From NCBI RefSeq assembly GCF_013003915.1, contig NZ_JABAIV010000001.1:930001-994000 (forward strand): a DNA stretch of 64,000 nucleotides. The letters run 5' to 3'. The stretch's first letter is position 1, and the number at the start of each line of letters is the position of its first letter. The notes beneath the pieces were generated by a model. It was not told where the DNA came from. It did not search any database and was given only the letters and a program-made list of their open reading frames with translations. The DNA comes from Telluria aromaticivorans. GTDB taxonomy: Bacteria > Pseudomonadota > Gammaproteobacteria > Burkholderiales > Burkholderiaceae_D. The position numbers and the translations under genes were made by a program. Below, piece by piece: positions 36,919 through 45,340 of this stretch.

Positions 36919-37374
36919 ATGCTCAAGCCCATCCTGCTGGTGGAAGACAATCCGCACGACCTGGAACTGACGCTGATCGCGTTGTCGAAAAGCCAGCTCG
37001 CCAATGAAGTCGTGATCGTACGCGATGGCGCCGAGGCGCTCGATTACCTTCACCGGGGCGGCGAATACGCCGAGCGTACGGTCGGCAACCCGGCCGTTAT
37101 CCTGCTCGACCTGAAACTGCCAAAGGTCGACGGGCTCGAGGTATTGAAGAATATCCGCACCAGCGAGGCGCTCAGGAGCGTCCCCGTCGTGATGCTGACG
37201 TCGTCGAAGGAGGAGCAGGACGTCGTGCGCAGCTACGAACTCGGCGCGAATGCCTACGTGGTCAAGCCGGTTGACTTCACGGAATTCGTGCGCGCAATCG
37301 CCGACCTCGGGGTTTTCTGGGCAGTCCTGAACGAACCGCCGCCGGGTTCGCGCCGCTACATCAAACCCAAGTGA
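36919..37374 (+). CDS. Single-domain response regulator, Rcp1-type
   Basis: 151 residues, receiver domain only: acidic pair Glu9/Asp10 in LLVEDNPHDLEL, phospho-acceptor Asp64 in VILLDLKLPKVDG, Thr in MLTSS, Lys in YVVKPVDF. It has the longer beta3 insertion and C-terminal extension ([19 protein letters not shown]) seen in phytochrome-linked Rcp1-like regulators. It begins 8 bp after the phytochrome gene and is its likely phosphorylation partner. Its 3' end overlaps the convergent kinase gene by 19 bp. Confidence 0.92.
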   Translation: MLKPILLVEDNPHDLELTLIALSKSQLANEVVIVRDGAEALDYLHRGGEYAERTVGNPAVILLDLKLPKVDGLEVLKNIRTSEALRSVPVVMLTSSKEEQDVVRSYELGANAYVVKPVDFTEFVRAIADLGVFWAVLNEPPPGSRRYIKPK

Positions 37375-39023
37375 GCCCGGCCGGCTGATTTGTCACCAGT
37401 AGCGGCGGCGCGCGGATGGCGTGGGCTACGCAGCAGGTGGCGGATGCGCGCGCTGAGCGCGTCCGGATGGTAGGGTTTTTGCAGCAGGTGGACCGAGGCG
37501 TCCACCTTGCCTTCGTGCGACAGCAGGCCTTCGGCATAGCCCGATGTATACAGCAGCTTGGCTTGCGGCAGCCGCTTGCGCACCACCTCGCCCAGCTGCA
37601 GGCTCGTCACGGGGCCGGGCATGATCACATCGGAAAACACCAGGTCGACGTGGCGGCCGCTCTCAATGATGTCGATCGCCACCGCCGCATCCGGCGCTTC
37701 CAGCACTTCGTAGCCCAATGCCGACAGGATCGCTGAGGTGGAATCGCGCACGGCGTCTTCGTCCCCCACCACCAGGATGGTTTCCAGGCCGCCCGCCAGC
37801 GGCAGGCTGTGTATCGGCTCGAGCACGGTCGGCGCCGCATCGCTGCGCGGCAGGTAGATGCGCACGCTGGTGCCCTGCCCGATCTCGCTGCGCAGCACGA
37901 TCTCGCCGCCCGACTGCTTGACGAAACCATAGGCCATCGACAGGCCCAGGCCCGTGCCCTGCCCGGTTGGCTTGGTGGTGAAGAAGGGTTCGAAGGCGCG
38001 CAGCAGCACTTCCTGGGGCATGCCCTTGCCGGTATCGGCCACTTCGATCATGACGTAGTCGCCCTGCGTGACTTCCGGCGGCAAGGTGGCGCTGGCGCCC
38101 GTGCTGGCGTCGACGTTGGCGGCGCGGATCTTCAGGGTGCCGTTGCCTCCCATGGCGTCGCGCGCATTGATGGCCAGGTTCAGCAAGACGTTATTGAGCT
38201 GGTCCGGATCGACCGTGGTGCTGCCCAGTCCCGGCTCGATCTCGGTGAAGACCTGCGCACTCGGCCCCAGCACGCGGCGCATCATGTCGTCCATGTCGCG
38301 CAGCAGGTGGCCGGGATCGACCACCACCGACTGCAGCGGCTGGCGCCGCGCGAAGGCCAGCAGGTGCGCGGCCAGCTTGGCGCCGCGCTCGACACCGGTA
38401 AGCGCCATGTCGACCCGCGCCCGGGCGCTGTCGTTCAGGTTCCCCACCAGTTTCAGCAGCTGCAGGTTGCCGCCGATGATCTGCAGGACGTTGTTGAAAT
38501 CGTGGGCGACCCCGCCGGTCAGCTGGCCGATCGCTTCCATCTTCTGGGCCTGGTGCAGCGCCGACTGGCTCGCGGCGAGCTGTTCCTGGCTCACGCGCAG
38601 CGAGGCAAAGGCGGCATCGCGCTCGCGCCGCGCGATGCAGGCCCCGCTGTGGTAGCGCACCCGCGCCACCAGTTCGCGCGGATCGGGCCACTTGACCAGG
38701 TAATCGTTGGCGCCCGCGGCAAACGCCCGCGCCTTGATCTCGGGGTTGTCTTCGGAAGACAGCACGATGACCGGCACGTCTTCGGTATCGGGATGGGCGC
38801 GCAGCAGGGCGGTGACCTCGAAGCCGTCCAGGCCGGGCATGCGCAGGTCGACCAGCACGACGGTGGCGGCTACTGCCCGCGCCACCTCGACCGCGCGCGC
38901 GGCACTGGACTCATAGCAGAGGGAATGCCTGACGCAGCCCTTCAGCCCGTGAGCGATGATGTCTTGCGCGAAGGGCTCATCGTCGATGAGAAGGATGGAG
39001 CAGTCGGGACGATCGTCAATCAT
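37356..39023 (-). CDS. Receiver-HisKA-HATPase-receiver hybrid histidine kinase
   Basis: 555 residues from ATG 39023. The N-terminal receiver has Asp59 in [12 protein letters not shown]. HisKA has His174 in [17 protein letters not shown], and the HATPase has [10 protein letters not shown] and [12 protein letters not shown]. The C-terminal receiver has Asp465 in VFSDVIMPG; its acidic pocket reads VVGDED, with one position changed from the usual VEDE/VDDE. The REC-HK-REC layout implies input from another kinase, plausibly the adjacent bacteriophytochrome. Convergent with the Rcp1-like gene and overlapping it by 19 bp, so antisense interference is possible. Confidence 0.9.
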   Translation of the reverse strand: MIDDRPDCSILLIDDEPFAQDIIAHGLKGCVRHSLCYESSAARAVEVARAVAATVVLVDLRMPGLDGFEVTALLRAHPDTEDVPVIVLSSEDNPEIKARAFAAGANDYLVKWPDPRELVARVRYHSGACIARRERDAAFASLRVSQEQLAASQSALHQAQKMEAIGQLTGGVAHDFNNVLQIIGGNLQLLKLVGNLNDSARARVDMALTGVERGAKLAAHLLAFARRQPLQSVVVDPGHLLRDMDDMMRRVLGPSAQVFTEIEPGLGSTTVDPDQLNNVLLNLAINARDAMGGNGTLKIRAANVDASTGASATLPPEVTQGDYVMIEVADTGKGMPQEVLLRAFEPFFTTKPTGQGTGLGLSMAYGFVKQSGGEIVLRSEIGQGTSVRIYLPRSDAAPTVLEPIHSLPLAGGLETILVVGDEDAVRDSTSAILSALGYEVLEAPDAAVAIDIIESGRHVDLVFSDVIMPGPVTSLQLGEVVRKRLPQAKLLYTSGYAEGLLSHEGKVDASVHLLQKPYHPDALSARIRHLLRSPRHPRAAATGDKSAGRAHLGLM

Positions 39024-39156
39024 TGCGTCATAGTCGAAGATGCTGCACGATCTTGCAAAAGTGTAAGAGTTAATTCTACTACAAGCCAATTAATTCACAA
39101 TTGACGATCTTGAGGCGTGCGCCTGTATTGACAGGCGGCGGCTTGCAAGTCCGGGC

Positions 39157-39507
39157 ATGCGCCACTATCTGTACCCCATGCGCAAGCGCCAGCCCGACAT
39201 GCCCGCCCCCGCCCCGCCATCCGAGGCCTCCTGCCCGCTCTGCGGCCGGCTCCTCGGCACGGTCAACATCGACCGCCACCACCTGGTGCCCAGGACCTTC
39301 AAGGGCAAGGAACAGTTCCCGATCCACAAGATCTGCCACCGCAAGATCCATTCGGCGCTCACCGAGCGCGAGCTGCTGCGGGCCTACCACACCTGGGAAG
39401 CGCTGCGCGGCCAGGAAGACATCCGTAGCTTCATCGACTGGGTGGCGAACAAGCCACCCGGCTTCTATACTCGTACGTATACCTCGAACAAGAAGAACTC
39501 CCGTTAG
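39157..39507 (+). CDS. Small HNH-type zinc protein
   Basis: 116 residues, or 109 if ATG 39178 is used. It contains CPLCGR (Cys26, Cys29), DRHHLVPRTFKGKE with a His-His pair (41-42), and ICHRKIHS (Cys60, His61, His65), an HNH/treble-clef pattern as in McrA-like endonucleases. Some stand-alone family members are predicted endonucleases, but nuclease activity is inferred. The C-terminus is basic (YTSNKKNSR). No restriction or phage genes are nearby. A 7-bp hairpin lies just upstream (39120-39137). Confidence 0.75.
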   Translation: MRHYLYPMRKRQPDMPAPAPPSEASCPLCGRLLGTVNIDRHHLVPRTFKGKEQFPIHKICHRKIHSALTERELLRAYHTWEALRGQEDIRSFIDWVANKPPGFYTRTYTSNKKNSR

Positions 39508-39531
39508 CCGTCTTTTCTGCCGGAGGCCGGC

Positions 39532-39975
39532 ATGCAGATCGACTGGAGCCATTTCACCCCGTGGAGTTCGCTGGCGGGCGGCCTGCTGATTGGCGCCGGC
39601 ATCGCGCTGCTGGTGCTGTTGAACGGCCGCGTCGCCGGCATCAGCGGCATCGTCGGCGGCCTGCTGCGCCCCTCACCCGGTGAAGCCGGCTGGCGGGTCG
39701 CCTTCCTTGCCGGGCTGGTGGGCGCGCCGCTCGTGTGGGCCCTGTTCGCGCCGCTGCCCGCGGCCCACGTCGACGCCAGCTATCCCGGACTGCTGGCGGC
39801 TGGCCTGCTGGTCGGCATCGGCACCCGCTATGGTTCCGGCTGCACCAGCGGCCACGGCATCTGCGGCCTGTCGCGCGGCTCGCCGCGCTCGATCGCCGCC
39901 ACCCTCGCCTTCATGGCCACCGGCTTCGCCACCGTCTGGCTCGTACGCCACGTGCTGCAACTGGGGACGCCATGA
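39532..39975 (+). CDS. YeeE/YedE (sulfur transport) membrane protein, first half
   Basis: 147 residues, four hydrophobic segments. RYGSGCTSGHGICGLSRGSPRSI is the signature of the YeeE/YedE (TsuA-like) family, whose conserved Cys conducts thiosulfate or other sulfur species. LNGRVAGISGIVGG is the matching N-terminal repeat. It overlaps the next gene by ATGA, so two half-transporters are made together. There is no sulfurtransferase or persulfide regulator gene adjacent. Confidence 0.88.
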   Translation: MQIDWSHFTPWSSLAGGLLIGAGIALLVLLNGRVAGISGIVGGLLRPSPGEAGWRVAFLAGLVGAPLVWALFAPLPAAHVDASYPGLLAAGLLVGIGTRYGSGCTSGHGICGLSRGSPRSIAATLAFMATGFATVWLVRHVLQLGTP

Positions 39976-40397
39976 CGCTCGTCTTTGCACTCATCGCCGG
40001 CTTCGTGTTCGGAACCGGGCTGGTGATGTCGGGCCTCGCCGACCCCGCCAAGGTGCTTGCCTTCCTCGACCTGGCCGGCAACTGGGACCCGTCGCTGCTG
40101 TTCGTGATGGGCGGCGCGCTGCTGGTGTCGGGGCCCGCCTTCGCCATCGCGAAGCGGCGAGGACGCACGCTCGCGAACGGCCCGCTGCAGCTGCCGGGCA
40201 AGGGCCGGGTCGACCGCAGGATGATCGTCGGCAGCCTGGTGTTCGGGGTCGGCTGGGGCCTGGCCGGTTATTGCCCCGGCCCGGCGGTGGTGTCGCTGGC
40301 ATGGGGCGGCCTCAAGCCGCTGCTGTTCGTGGTGGCGATGGTGGCGGGGATGGGGGTGTTCGAGCTGGCGGAACGGCGGCGCGCTTCCGGCAGGTGA
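39972..40397 (+). CDS. YeeE/YedE-type membrane protein, second half (DUF6691-like)
   Basis: 141 residues with about four membrane segments. GFVFGTGLVMSGLADPAKVLAFLDLAGNWDPSLLFVMGGAL and FGVGWGLAGYCPGPAVVSLAWG (with the conserved Cys in GYCPGPA) define the partner of YeeE/YedE. The ATG is within the previous stop (ATGA). Together the two chains resemble a single full-length TsuA split in two. Confidence 0.88.
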   Translation: MTLVFALIAGFVFGTGLVMSGLADPAKVLAFLDLAGNWDPSLLFVMGGALLVSGPAFAIAKRRGRTLANGPLQLPGKGRVDRRMIVGSLVFGVGWGLAGYCPGPAVVSLAWGGLKPLLFVVAMVAGMGVFELAERRRASGR

Positions 40398-40425
40398 ATA
40401 AGCCACTGAGCGGCAAGCGCCAAAC

Positions 40426-40454
40426 AAAAAGGGCCGCATTTGCATGCGGCCCTT
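40426..40454 (-). terminator. Rho-independent terminator after tRNA-Asn copy 1
   Basis: On the minus strand AAGGGCCGCAT-GCAA-ATGCGGCCCTT is followed by a T-run (TTTTT), 8 bp beyond the tRNA 3' end. It also lies 29 bp past the YeeE gene stop on the other strand. Confidence 0.9.
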
Positions 40455-40461
40455 CGAATTC

Positions 40462-40537
40462 TGGCTCCCCGACCTGGACTCGAACCAGGGACCTGCGGAT
40501 TAACAGTCCGTCGCTCTACCAACTGAGCTATCAGGGA
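40462..40537 (-). tRNA. tRNA-Asn (GTT), copy 1
   Basis: 76 bases with encoded CCA. Acceptor TCCCTGA/TCGGGGA, D arm GCTC..GAGC, anticodon loop CTGTTAA (GTT), T arm CCTGG-TTCGAGT-CCAGG. The -10 TATAAT (40556-40551) lies 13 bp upstream of the 5' end. The same 76 bases recur at 42774-42849 and 43823-43898. Confidence 0.98.
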
Positions 40538-40670
40538 AAAGAGGCCGCATTATAACGGCCCGACATCGTTTTGACCAGTGCCGTGCAAAAACAAGCCACG
40601 CGCAGCGCCGCGGATGCCGCTTTGCTATAGTCGCGACTCCCACGTTTCCACTTTTACGCAAGCCAACTCC

Positions 40671-41879
40671 ATGACGATTCCACGCACCCTCGGTACCCCG
40701 CTCTCCCCTTCCGCCACCAAAGTCATGCTGCTCGGCTCCGGCGAACTGGGCAAGGAAGTGATCATCGCGCTGCAGCGCCTCGGCGTGGAAGTCATCGCGG
40801 TCGACCGCTACCCGAACGCGCCAGGCCACCAGGTGGCGCACCGCGCCCACGTGATCGACATGACCGATGGCGCCGCGCTGTCTGCCCTGATCGCGCTGGA
40901 AAAGCCCGACCTGGTAGTGCCGGAAATCGAAGCCATCGCCACCGAGACCCTGGTCGCGCTGGAAGACGCGGGCCGCATCACCTGCATCCCGACCGCGCGC
41001 GCGGCGCTGCTGACCATGAACCGCGAAGGCATCCGCCGCCTGGCGGCCGAGGAACTCGGCCTGCCGACCTCGCCCTACCGCTTCGCCAGCAGCCTGGACG
41101 AACTCGAGCAGGCTTGCTCCGCGGTCGGTTTTCCCTGCGTGGTCAAGCCGGTGATGTCTTCGTCGGGCAAGGGCCAGTCGAAGCTCGATGGCGACTTCGA
41201 CGTGGCGGCCGCGTGGGAGCACGCGGCCAGCGGCAGCCGGGTCGATGCGGGGCGCGTGATCGCCGAGGGCTTCATCGACTTCGACTACGAGATCACCCTG
41301 CTCACCGTGCGCTCGCTGGGCGCAGATGGCGCGGTGGAGACCGCATTTTGCGAACCTATCGGCCACAAGCAGGTGCAGGGCGACTACGTCGAATCGTGGC
41401 AGCCGCACCCGATGAGCCCTGTGGCGCTGGAACGCTCGCAAGAGATCGCGCACAAGGTGACGGAGAACCTGGGCGGCTGCGGCGTGTTCGGCGTCGAACT
41501 CTTCGTCAAGGGCGACACCGTATGGTTCTCGGAAGTGAGCCCGCGTCCGCACGATACCGGCATGGTGACGATGATTACCCAGGTGCAGAGCGAATTCGAG
41601 CTGCACGCCAAGGCGGTGCTCGGCCTTCCAGTGGATGTGAGGCTGCGCGCGCCGGGCGCCTCCGCCGTCATCTACGGCCAGGTGGACGCCGCCGGCATCG
41701 CCTTCGAGGGCGTGGCGGACGCGCTGCGCGTGCCGGGAACCGACCTGCGCCTGTTCGGCAAACCGGAATCGTTCGCACGCCGCCGCATGGGCGTGGCGCT
41801 CGCTACCGCTGACGATATCGGCACCGCGCGCCAGCGTGCGCTGGAAGCGGCGGCGCGGGTCAAGCCGGTGACGCGCTGA
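40671..41879 (+). CDS. purT: Formate-dependent GAR transformylase PurT
   Basis: 402 residues, ATP-grasp fold. It makes formyl-glycinamide ribonucleotide from GAR, formate and ATP in purine synthesis. Start motif [59 protein letters not shown] nucleotide loop; [30 protein letters not shown] segment and [25 protein letters not shown] metal-site motif. ATG 40671 was chosen over longer frames because [18 protein letters not shown] matches the family start. Confidence 0.96.
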   Translation: MTIPRTLGTPLSPSATKVMLLGSGELGKEVIIALQRLGVEVIAVDRYPNAPGHQVAHRAHVIDMTDGAALSALIALEKPDLVVPEIEAIATETLVALEDAGRITCIPTARAALLTMNREGIRRLAAEELGLPTSPYRFASSLDELEQACSAVGFPCVVKPVMSSSGKGQSKLDGDFDVAAAWEHAASGSRVDAGRVIAEGFIDFDYEITLLTVRSLGADGAVETAFCEPIGHKQVQGDYVESWQPHPMSPVALERSQEIAHKVTENLGGCGVFGVELFVKGDTVWFSEVSPRPHDTGMVTMITQVQSEFELHAKAVLGLPVDVRLRAPGASAVIYGQVDAAGIAFEGVADALRVPGTDLRLFGKPESFARRRMGVALATADDIGTARQRALEAAARVKPVTR

Positions 41880-41908
41880 CGGATGGACCCGGCGAGACCG
41901 GGTTCCGC

Positions 41909-41939
41909 AAAAAAAGGGCTGCGTTCTCACGCAGCCCTT
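41909..41939 (-). terminator. Terminator of the PEP-CTERM gene (also possibly purT)
   Basis: AAGGGCTGCG-TTCTCA-CGCAGCCCTT with seven A on the left, i.e. a T-run for minus-strand transcripts. It is 31 bp beyond the PEP-CTERM stop and 30 bp beyond the purT stop, so it may serve both directions, more strongly on the minus strand. Confidence 0.88.
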
Positions 41940-41969
41940 CGCTTTTCCGGCTCAAGCCGGAGGGAGCAA

Positions 41970-42581
41970 TCAGCCCTTGCGCTGTTGGCGGCGCACGAAG
42001 CCCAGGCCGGCGAGGCCGAGACCGATGATGGCCAGCGAACCTGGTTCAGGCACAGCGGCAGCGGCGGCGCCGACCTGCAGCGTGAATTTACCCAGCTCAG
42101 TCTGGTAACCGGTGTAGTAGCTCGGCAGGACATAGGTGCCCGGCACGAAGTTCGACCAGGCGATGCTATTGGCATTCAGCACCAGGCCATTGAAATCGCT
42201 GAGCTGGGCGCCGGCCAGGGACACGCGGTTCTGGAAGTCGAAGCCCTGGGCGATATTGCCGTTCGTGCCCGGCAAGCCGGGATACGAGTACGAGAAAATA
42301 TTCTGGATACCGAATTTGTTCGTTCCGGCCAGCACCGCCAGGCTGCCGTCATAAGCATAACCGCTTGCGAAGCCCAGTCGTGCAGCGGCGTCTTCGCCAA
42401 CCAGGAAATTACTACTTGCATAGTCGCTGACGGTGCCGCTGCCGTTGCTGAAGGCGAAGTTCACACCGCCCAACGTGGTGTTCTGGGTGATCGTCATCGT
42501 GATGTCGGCCTTGGCCTGGAGCGAGACGGCGCTCATCAGGATGGCGCCGGCGGTAACGATCTGCTTGATGGTGCTGGTCAT
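41970..42581 (-). CDS. PEP-CTERM sorting-domain protein
   Basis: 203 residues. AGGGA precedes ATG 42581; signal peptide MTSTIKQIVTAGAILMSAVSLQAKA. The middle is a beta-rich, Asn/Gly/Ser-rich exported domain with no recognised fold. The C-terminus has the VPEPGSLAIIGLGLAGLGFVRR sorting signal: VPEP motif, one transmembrane helix and a basic cluster. It would be handled by an exosortase encoded elsewhere and probably ends up on the surface or in exopolysaccharide. It lies between two tRNA-Asn copies. Confidence 0.92.
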   Translation of the reverse strand: MTSTIKQIVTAGAILMSAVSLQAKADITMTITQNTTLGGVNFAFSNGSGTVSDYASSNFLVGEDAAARLGFASGYAYDGSLAVLAGTNKFGIQNIFSYSYPGLPGTNGNIAQGFDFQNRVSLAGAQLSDFNGLVLNANSIAWSNFVPGTYVLPSYYTGYQTELGKFTLQVGAAAAAVPEPGSLAIIGLGLAGLGFVRRQQRKG

Positions 42582-42732
42582 GGTAATCCCTGGTGAGTTA
42601 TTGGGTTGATGCTGATGCATTCAATAGAGCAACAACTGTGCCAGCAAGGAAAGATTAAATACTTTCAAGCACTTAGCTGAACTGAACCGGGGATGTTTAT
42701 ACCAAGTGTAAAAATTTCCGACAATCCACAAA

Positions 42733-42762
42733 GAAAAAGGGCCCGCATCGCTGCGGGCCCTT
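42733..42762 (-). terminator. Rho-independent terminator after tRNA-Asn copy 2
   Basis: AAGGGCCCGCA-GCGA-TGCGGGCCCTT followed by TTTCTTT on the minus strand, 11 bp beyond the tRNA. Confidence 0.9.
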
Positions 42763-42773
42763 CTCTTGCATTC

Positions 42774-42849
42774 TGGCTCCCCGACCTGGACTCGAACCAG
42801 GGACCTGCGGATTAACAGTCCGTCGCTCTACCAACTGAGCTATCAGGGA
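42774..42849 (-). tRNA. tRNA-Asn (GTT), copy 2
   Basis: Identical in all 76 bases to copy 1. The upstream flank AGAGGCCGCATTATA is also shared with copy 1, placing a TATAAT at 42866-42861, so the promoter was duplicated with the gene. Confidence 0.98.
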
Positions 42850-42926
42850 TTAGAGGCCGCATTATAGCAGCGCTTTTCGATTTCGCGAACCCCTGCGCTT
42901 CCGAAAAGGAAGTTTTCCTGCCGCAG

Positions 42927-43700
42927 TCAGCGCACCACCTGCGCGACGTGCGTCCGGGCCACCAGCTTCTCCAGCGCCCCAAGCACCACCAAAGGCTCGG
43001 ACATCTGCGGGAAATGCGCACTCCCCTTCGCAATCACGCGCTCGCCCAACGGCGACAGGCGCGCCAGCGCTTCCTGGTTGCGCACGCGCTCGTGCTGCGC
43101 GTCAAGCGACGCCATCCAGCGCGGCAGCTGCTTGCCGCCGGAGATAACCGTGACTGGAATATCCGGGAACGGCGGCGCCTCGGCGATCTCGGCCACCGTC
43201 TCGAGCTCGTTGCTGATCTCGTCGTTGGGATCGGGTGGCGAGAAACGGTCGAGCAGGCCGGCGACCGCGCGCTGCAGCGGCGAACGGTAGCGCTTCATGT
43301 TGAGTACGTCGTCCGGGCTTGTGGCTTCGAGGAAGAGTACGCCGCAAGTCTCCTCGGGGTAGATGCGCGCGAACAGGTTGGCGTGCAGCCCGCCGAAGGA
43401 ATGTCCGACCAGCAGGAAAGGCGGCCTGGCGCCGATTTCGCGCAGCAGCGCGCGCAATTGCAGGATGATGGTGGTGCCCAGCTGCGGTTCGCGTGCCCGG
43501 GCGCTGGCCCCGACGCCGGGACGGTCATAGGTGACCACCGTGCCCAGCTTGTCCAGTTCTGGAAAGAGCCGGTACCAGCCTTCAAGCGGGCCGCCGGCGC
43601 CGCTGAGCATGACGATGGTCGGACTTCCCTCCCCCGACAGGGAAAAACGCAGCACCTGCCCCCCGACCGCGATACTTTTACTCGTTGGTAAATGCTTCAC
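42927..43700 (-). CDS. Alpha/beta-hydrolase
   Basis: 257 residues from GTG 43700 (GGGA upstream). No signal peptide is seen, so it is cytoplasmic. Core motifs: IVMLSGAGGPLEGWYRLFPEL, TYDRPGVGAS, nucleophile elbow LLVGHSFGGLHANLFARIYP, and a C-terminal His in KGSAHFPQMSEP. Esterase, epoxide hydrolase or haloalkane dehalogenase-like; substrate unknown. A longer open frame upstream would read through tRNA-Asn copy 3 and is rejected. It is flanked by tRNA-Asn copies on both sides. Confidence 0.85.
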   Translation of the reverse strand: MKHLPTSKSIAVGGQVLRFSLSGEGSPTIVMLSGAGGPLEGWYRLFPELDKLGTVVTYDRPGVGASARAREPQLGTTIILQLRALLREIGARPPFLLVGHSFGGLHANLFARIYPEETCGVLFLEATSPDDVLNMKRYRSPLQRAVAGLLDRFSPPDPNDEISNELETVAEIAEAPPFPDIPVTVISGGKQLPRWMASLDAQHERVRNQEALARLSPLGERVIAKGSAHFPQMSEPLVVLGALEKLVARTHVAQVVR

Positions 43701-43784
43701 TATGCAGTTCCCATAAGAAGGTATCGACAGCCTACTCTCTATGCATGGAAAAGCAACTACCGATGAGCAACTTCGCATGAAAAC

Positions 43785-43814
43785 AAAAAGGCCACATCTT
43801 GCGATGTGGCCTTT
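43785..43814 (-). terminator. Rho-independent terminator after tRNA-Asn copy 3
   Basis: AAAGGCCACATC-GCAA-GATGTGGCCTTT followed by TTGTTTTC on the minus strand, 8 bp beyond the tRNA. Confidence 0.9.
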
Positions 43815-43822
43815 CAGAATTC

Positions 43823-43898
43823 TGGCTCCCCGACCTGGACTCGAACCAGGGACCTGCGGATTAACAGTCCGTCGCTCTACCAACTGAGCTATCAGGGA
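43823..43898 (-). tRNA. tRNA-Asn (GTT), copy 3
   Basis: Identical in all 76 bases to copies 1 and 2. The upstream flank differs more (GATGTCAGCATTATA), but TATAAT (43916-43911) is again 13 bp upstream of the 5' end. Confidence 0.98.
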
Positions 43899-44012
43899 AT
43901 TGATGTCAGCATTATATGTTTGCAAGGACACGCTGTCAAATTCACAGCGTGCAGCACAAGCATTCCTGCCGGTCTTCGAAATCGAAACGAATCAATTCCG
44001 AAGACCAAGATT

Positions 44013-45224
44013 TTAAAGAACTTTCGCCACGGCGTCAACGACACGGTCGAGGTTGGTCGAGTTCAGCGCGGCGACACAGATGCGGCCGGTGTCCACGGCG
44101 TAGATCGACTGCTCGCGCAGCTTGCCGACTTGCTCCTTGGTCAGGCCCGAATACGAGAACATGCCGACCTGTCGGCGCACGAATTCGAAATCGTGGCCAG
44201 GGGCTTTCTCTTTCAGCTTCTCGACGAAGGCGCTGCGCATTTCGCGGATGCGTACGCGCATGCCGGTCAGTTCGTCTTCCCACAACTGGCGCAGCTCCGG
44301 TGTGGACAGCACCATGGCGACCGCCTTGGCGGCGTGGGTCGGCGGGTTCGAGTAGTTGGTACGGACCACGCGCTTGAGCTGCGAGAGCACACGCCCGGCT
44401 TCTTCACCGCTGGTGGCTACGATCGACAGCGCGCCTACCCGCTCGCCGTACAGCGAGAACGACTTCGAGAACGAGTTCGACACCAGGAAAGGCAGGCCGG
44501 TGGCGGCAAAGCGGCCCACCACGGCGCCATCTTCAGTAATGCCGGCGCCGAAGCCCTGGTAGGCCATGTCGAGGAAAGGCACCAGGCCGTGGTCGGCCAC
44601 GGCGTCGATGACCTGGCCCCACTGGCCTTGCGTCAGGTCGGCGCCGGTCGGGTTGTGGCAGCAGGCGTGCAGCACGACGATGGAACCGCGCGGCATTGCC
44701 TTCAGCGAAGCCAGCATGCCCTCGAAGTCCACTCCATGGGTGGCGGCATCGTAATACGTGTAGTTGTTGACCACGAAGCCGGCGCCCTCGAACAGCGCGC
44801 GGTGGTTTTCCCAGCTCGGGTCGCTGATGTAAACCTCGGACCCGGGCGAGAAACGCTTGAGGAAGTCGGCGCCCAGCTTGAGCGCGCCGGTGCCGCCGAT
44901 CGCCTGCACGGTAATCGCGCGCTTCTCTTGAATAACTTCGCTGCCGGCCCCAAATACCAGCTCCTGCACGGCCTTGTCGTACGCCGCCAGCCCTTCGATA
45001 GGCAGGTAGGTGCGCGGGGTTTTCTGCTCCATCAGCTTCGCTTCGGCCACTTGCACGCACTGCAGCAAAGGCACCTTGCCGTTGTCGTCGTAATAGACGC
45101 CCACTCCCAGGTTGATCTTTGCCGGATTGGTATCGGCGTTGAATGCTTCGGTAATGCCCAGGATCGGGTCGCGCGGTGCCATTTCAATGGCGCCGAAGAG
45201 GCTGGCGGAGGCTGTAGAAGTCAT
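44013..45224 (-). CDS. tyrB: Aromatic amino acid / aspartate aminotransferase
   Basis: 403 residues, PLP fold-type I, subgroup I-alpha. LFGAIEMAPRDPILGITEAFNADTNPAKINLGVGVYYDDNGKVPLL is the standard start of AspC/TyrB. The Schiff-base Lys is in SNSFSKSFSLYGERVGAL, with HACCHNPTGADLT and the substrate-carboxylate Arg in VGMFSYSGLTKEQVGKLREQ-x-IYAV...GRICVAALN. It transfers amino groups between aromatic amino acids or aspartate and 2-oxoglutarate. TyrB versus AspC cannot be settled by eye. ATG 45224 starts the family-type MTST...LFGAIE. Divergent from uvrB. Confidence 0.9.
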   Translation of the reverse strand: MTSTASASLFGAIEMAPRDPILGITEAFNADTNPAKINLGVGVYYDDNGKVPLLQCVQVAEAKLMEQKTPRTYLPIEGLAAYDKAVQELVFGAGSEVIQEKRAITVQAIGGTGALKLGADFLKRFSPGSEVYISDPSWENHRALFEGAGFVVNNYTYYDAATHGVDFEGMLASLKAMPRGSIVVLHACCHNPTGADLTQGQWGQVIDAVADHGLVPFLDMAYQGFGAGITEDGAVVGRFAATGLPFLVSNSFSKSFSLYGERVGALSIVATSGEEAGRVLSQLKRVVRTNYSNPPTHAAKAVAMVLSTPELRQLWEDELTGMRVRIREMRSAFVEKLKEKAPGHDFEFVRRQVGMFSYSGLTKEQVGKLREQSIYAVDTGRICVAALNSTNLDRVVDAVAKVL

Positions 45225-45271
45225 CGTGATAAACTGAGTTTGTCGGTGGGTTCGCAGCAATTGTATAGACA

Positions 45272-45306
45272 GCGGCACCGGCGTCTTACTGATGCTGCGG
45301 TGCCGC
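45272..45306. promoter_or_regulatory. 9-bp inverted repeat in the tyrB-uvrB divergent promoter region
   Basis: GCGGCACCG (45272-45280) and CGGTGCCGC (45298-45306) are exact inverted repeats with a 17-base loop, 34 bp upstream of uvrB. It could be an operator or an mRNA leader hairpin. No LexA box (CTGT-N8-ACAG) was found in this 116-bp gap. Confidence 0.4.
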
Positions 45307-45340
45307 AAGCGGACTCCCATTCTAGCAAAGGTCTGAAAGT

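Noticed and set aside
43701..43931. Upstream extension of the hydrolase at 42927-43700
   Set aside because: It translates tRNA-Asn copy 3 and its terminator; GTG 43700 is the sensible start.
45225..45340. SOS box upstream of uvrB
   Set aside because: No CTGT-N8-ACAG or close variant found on either strand.
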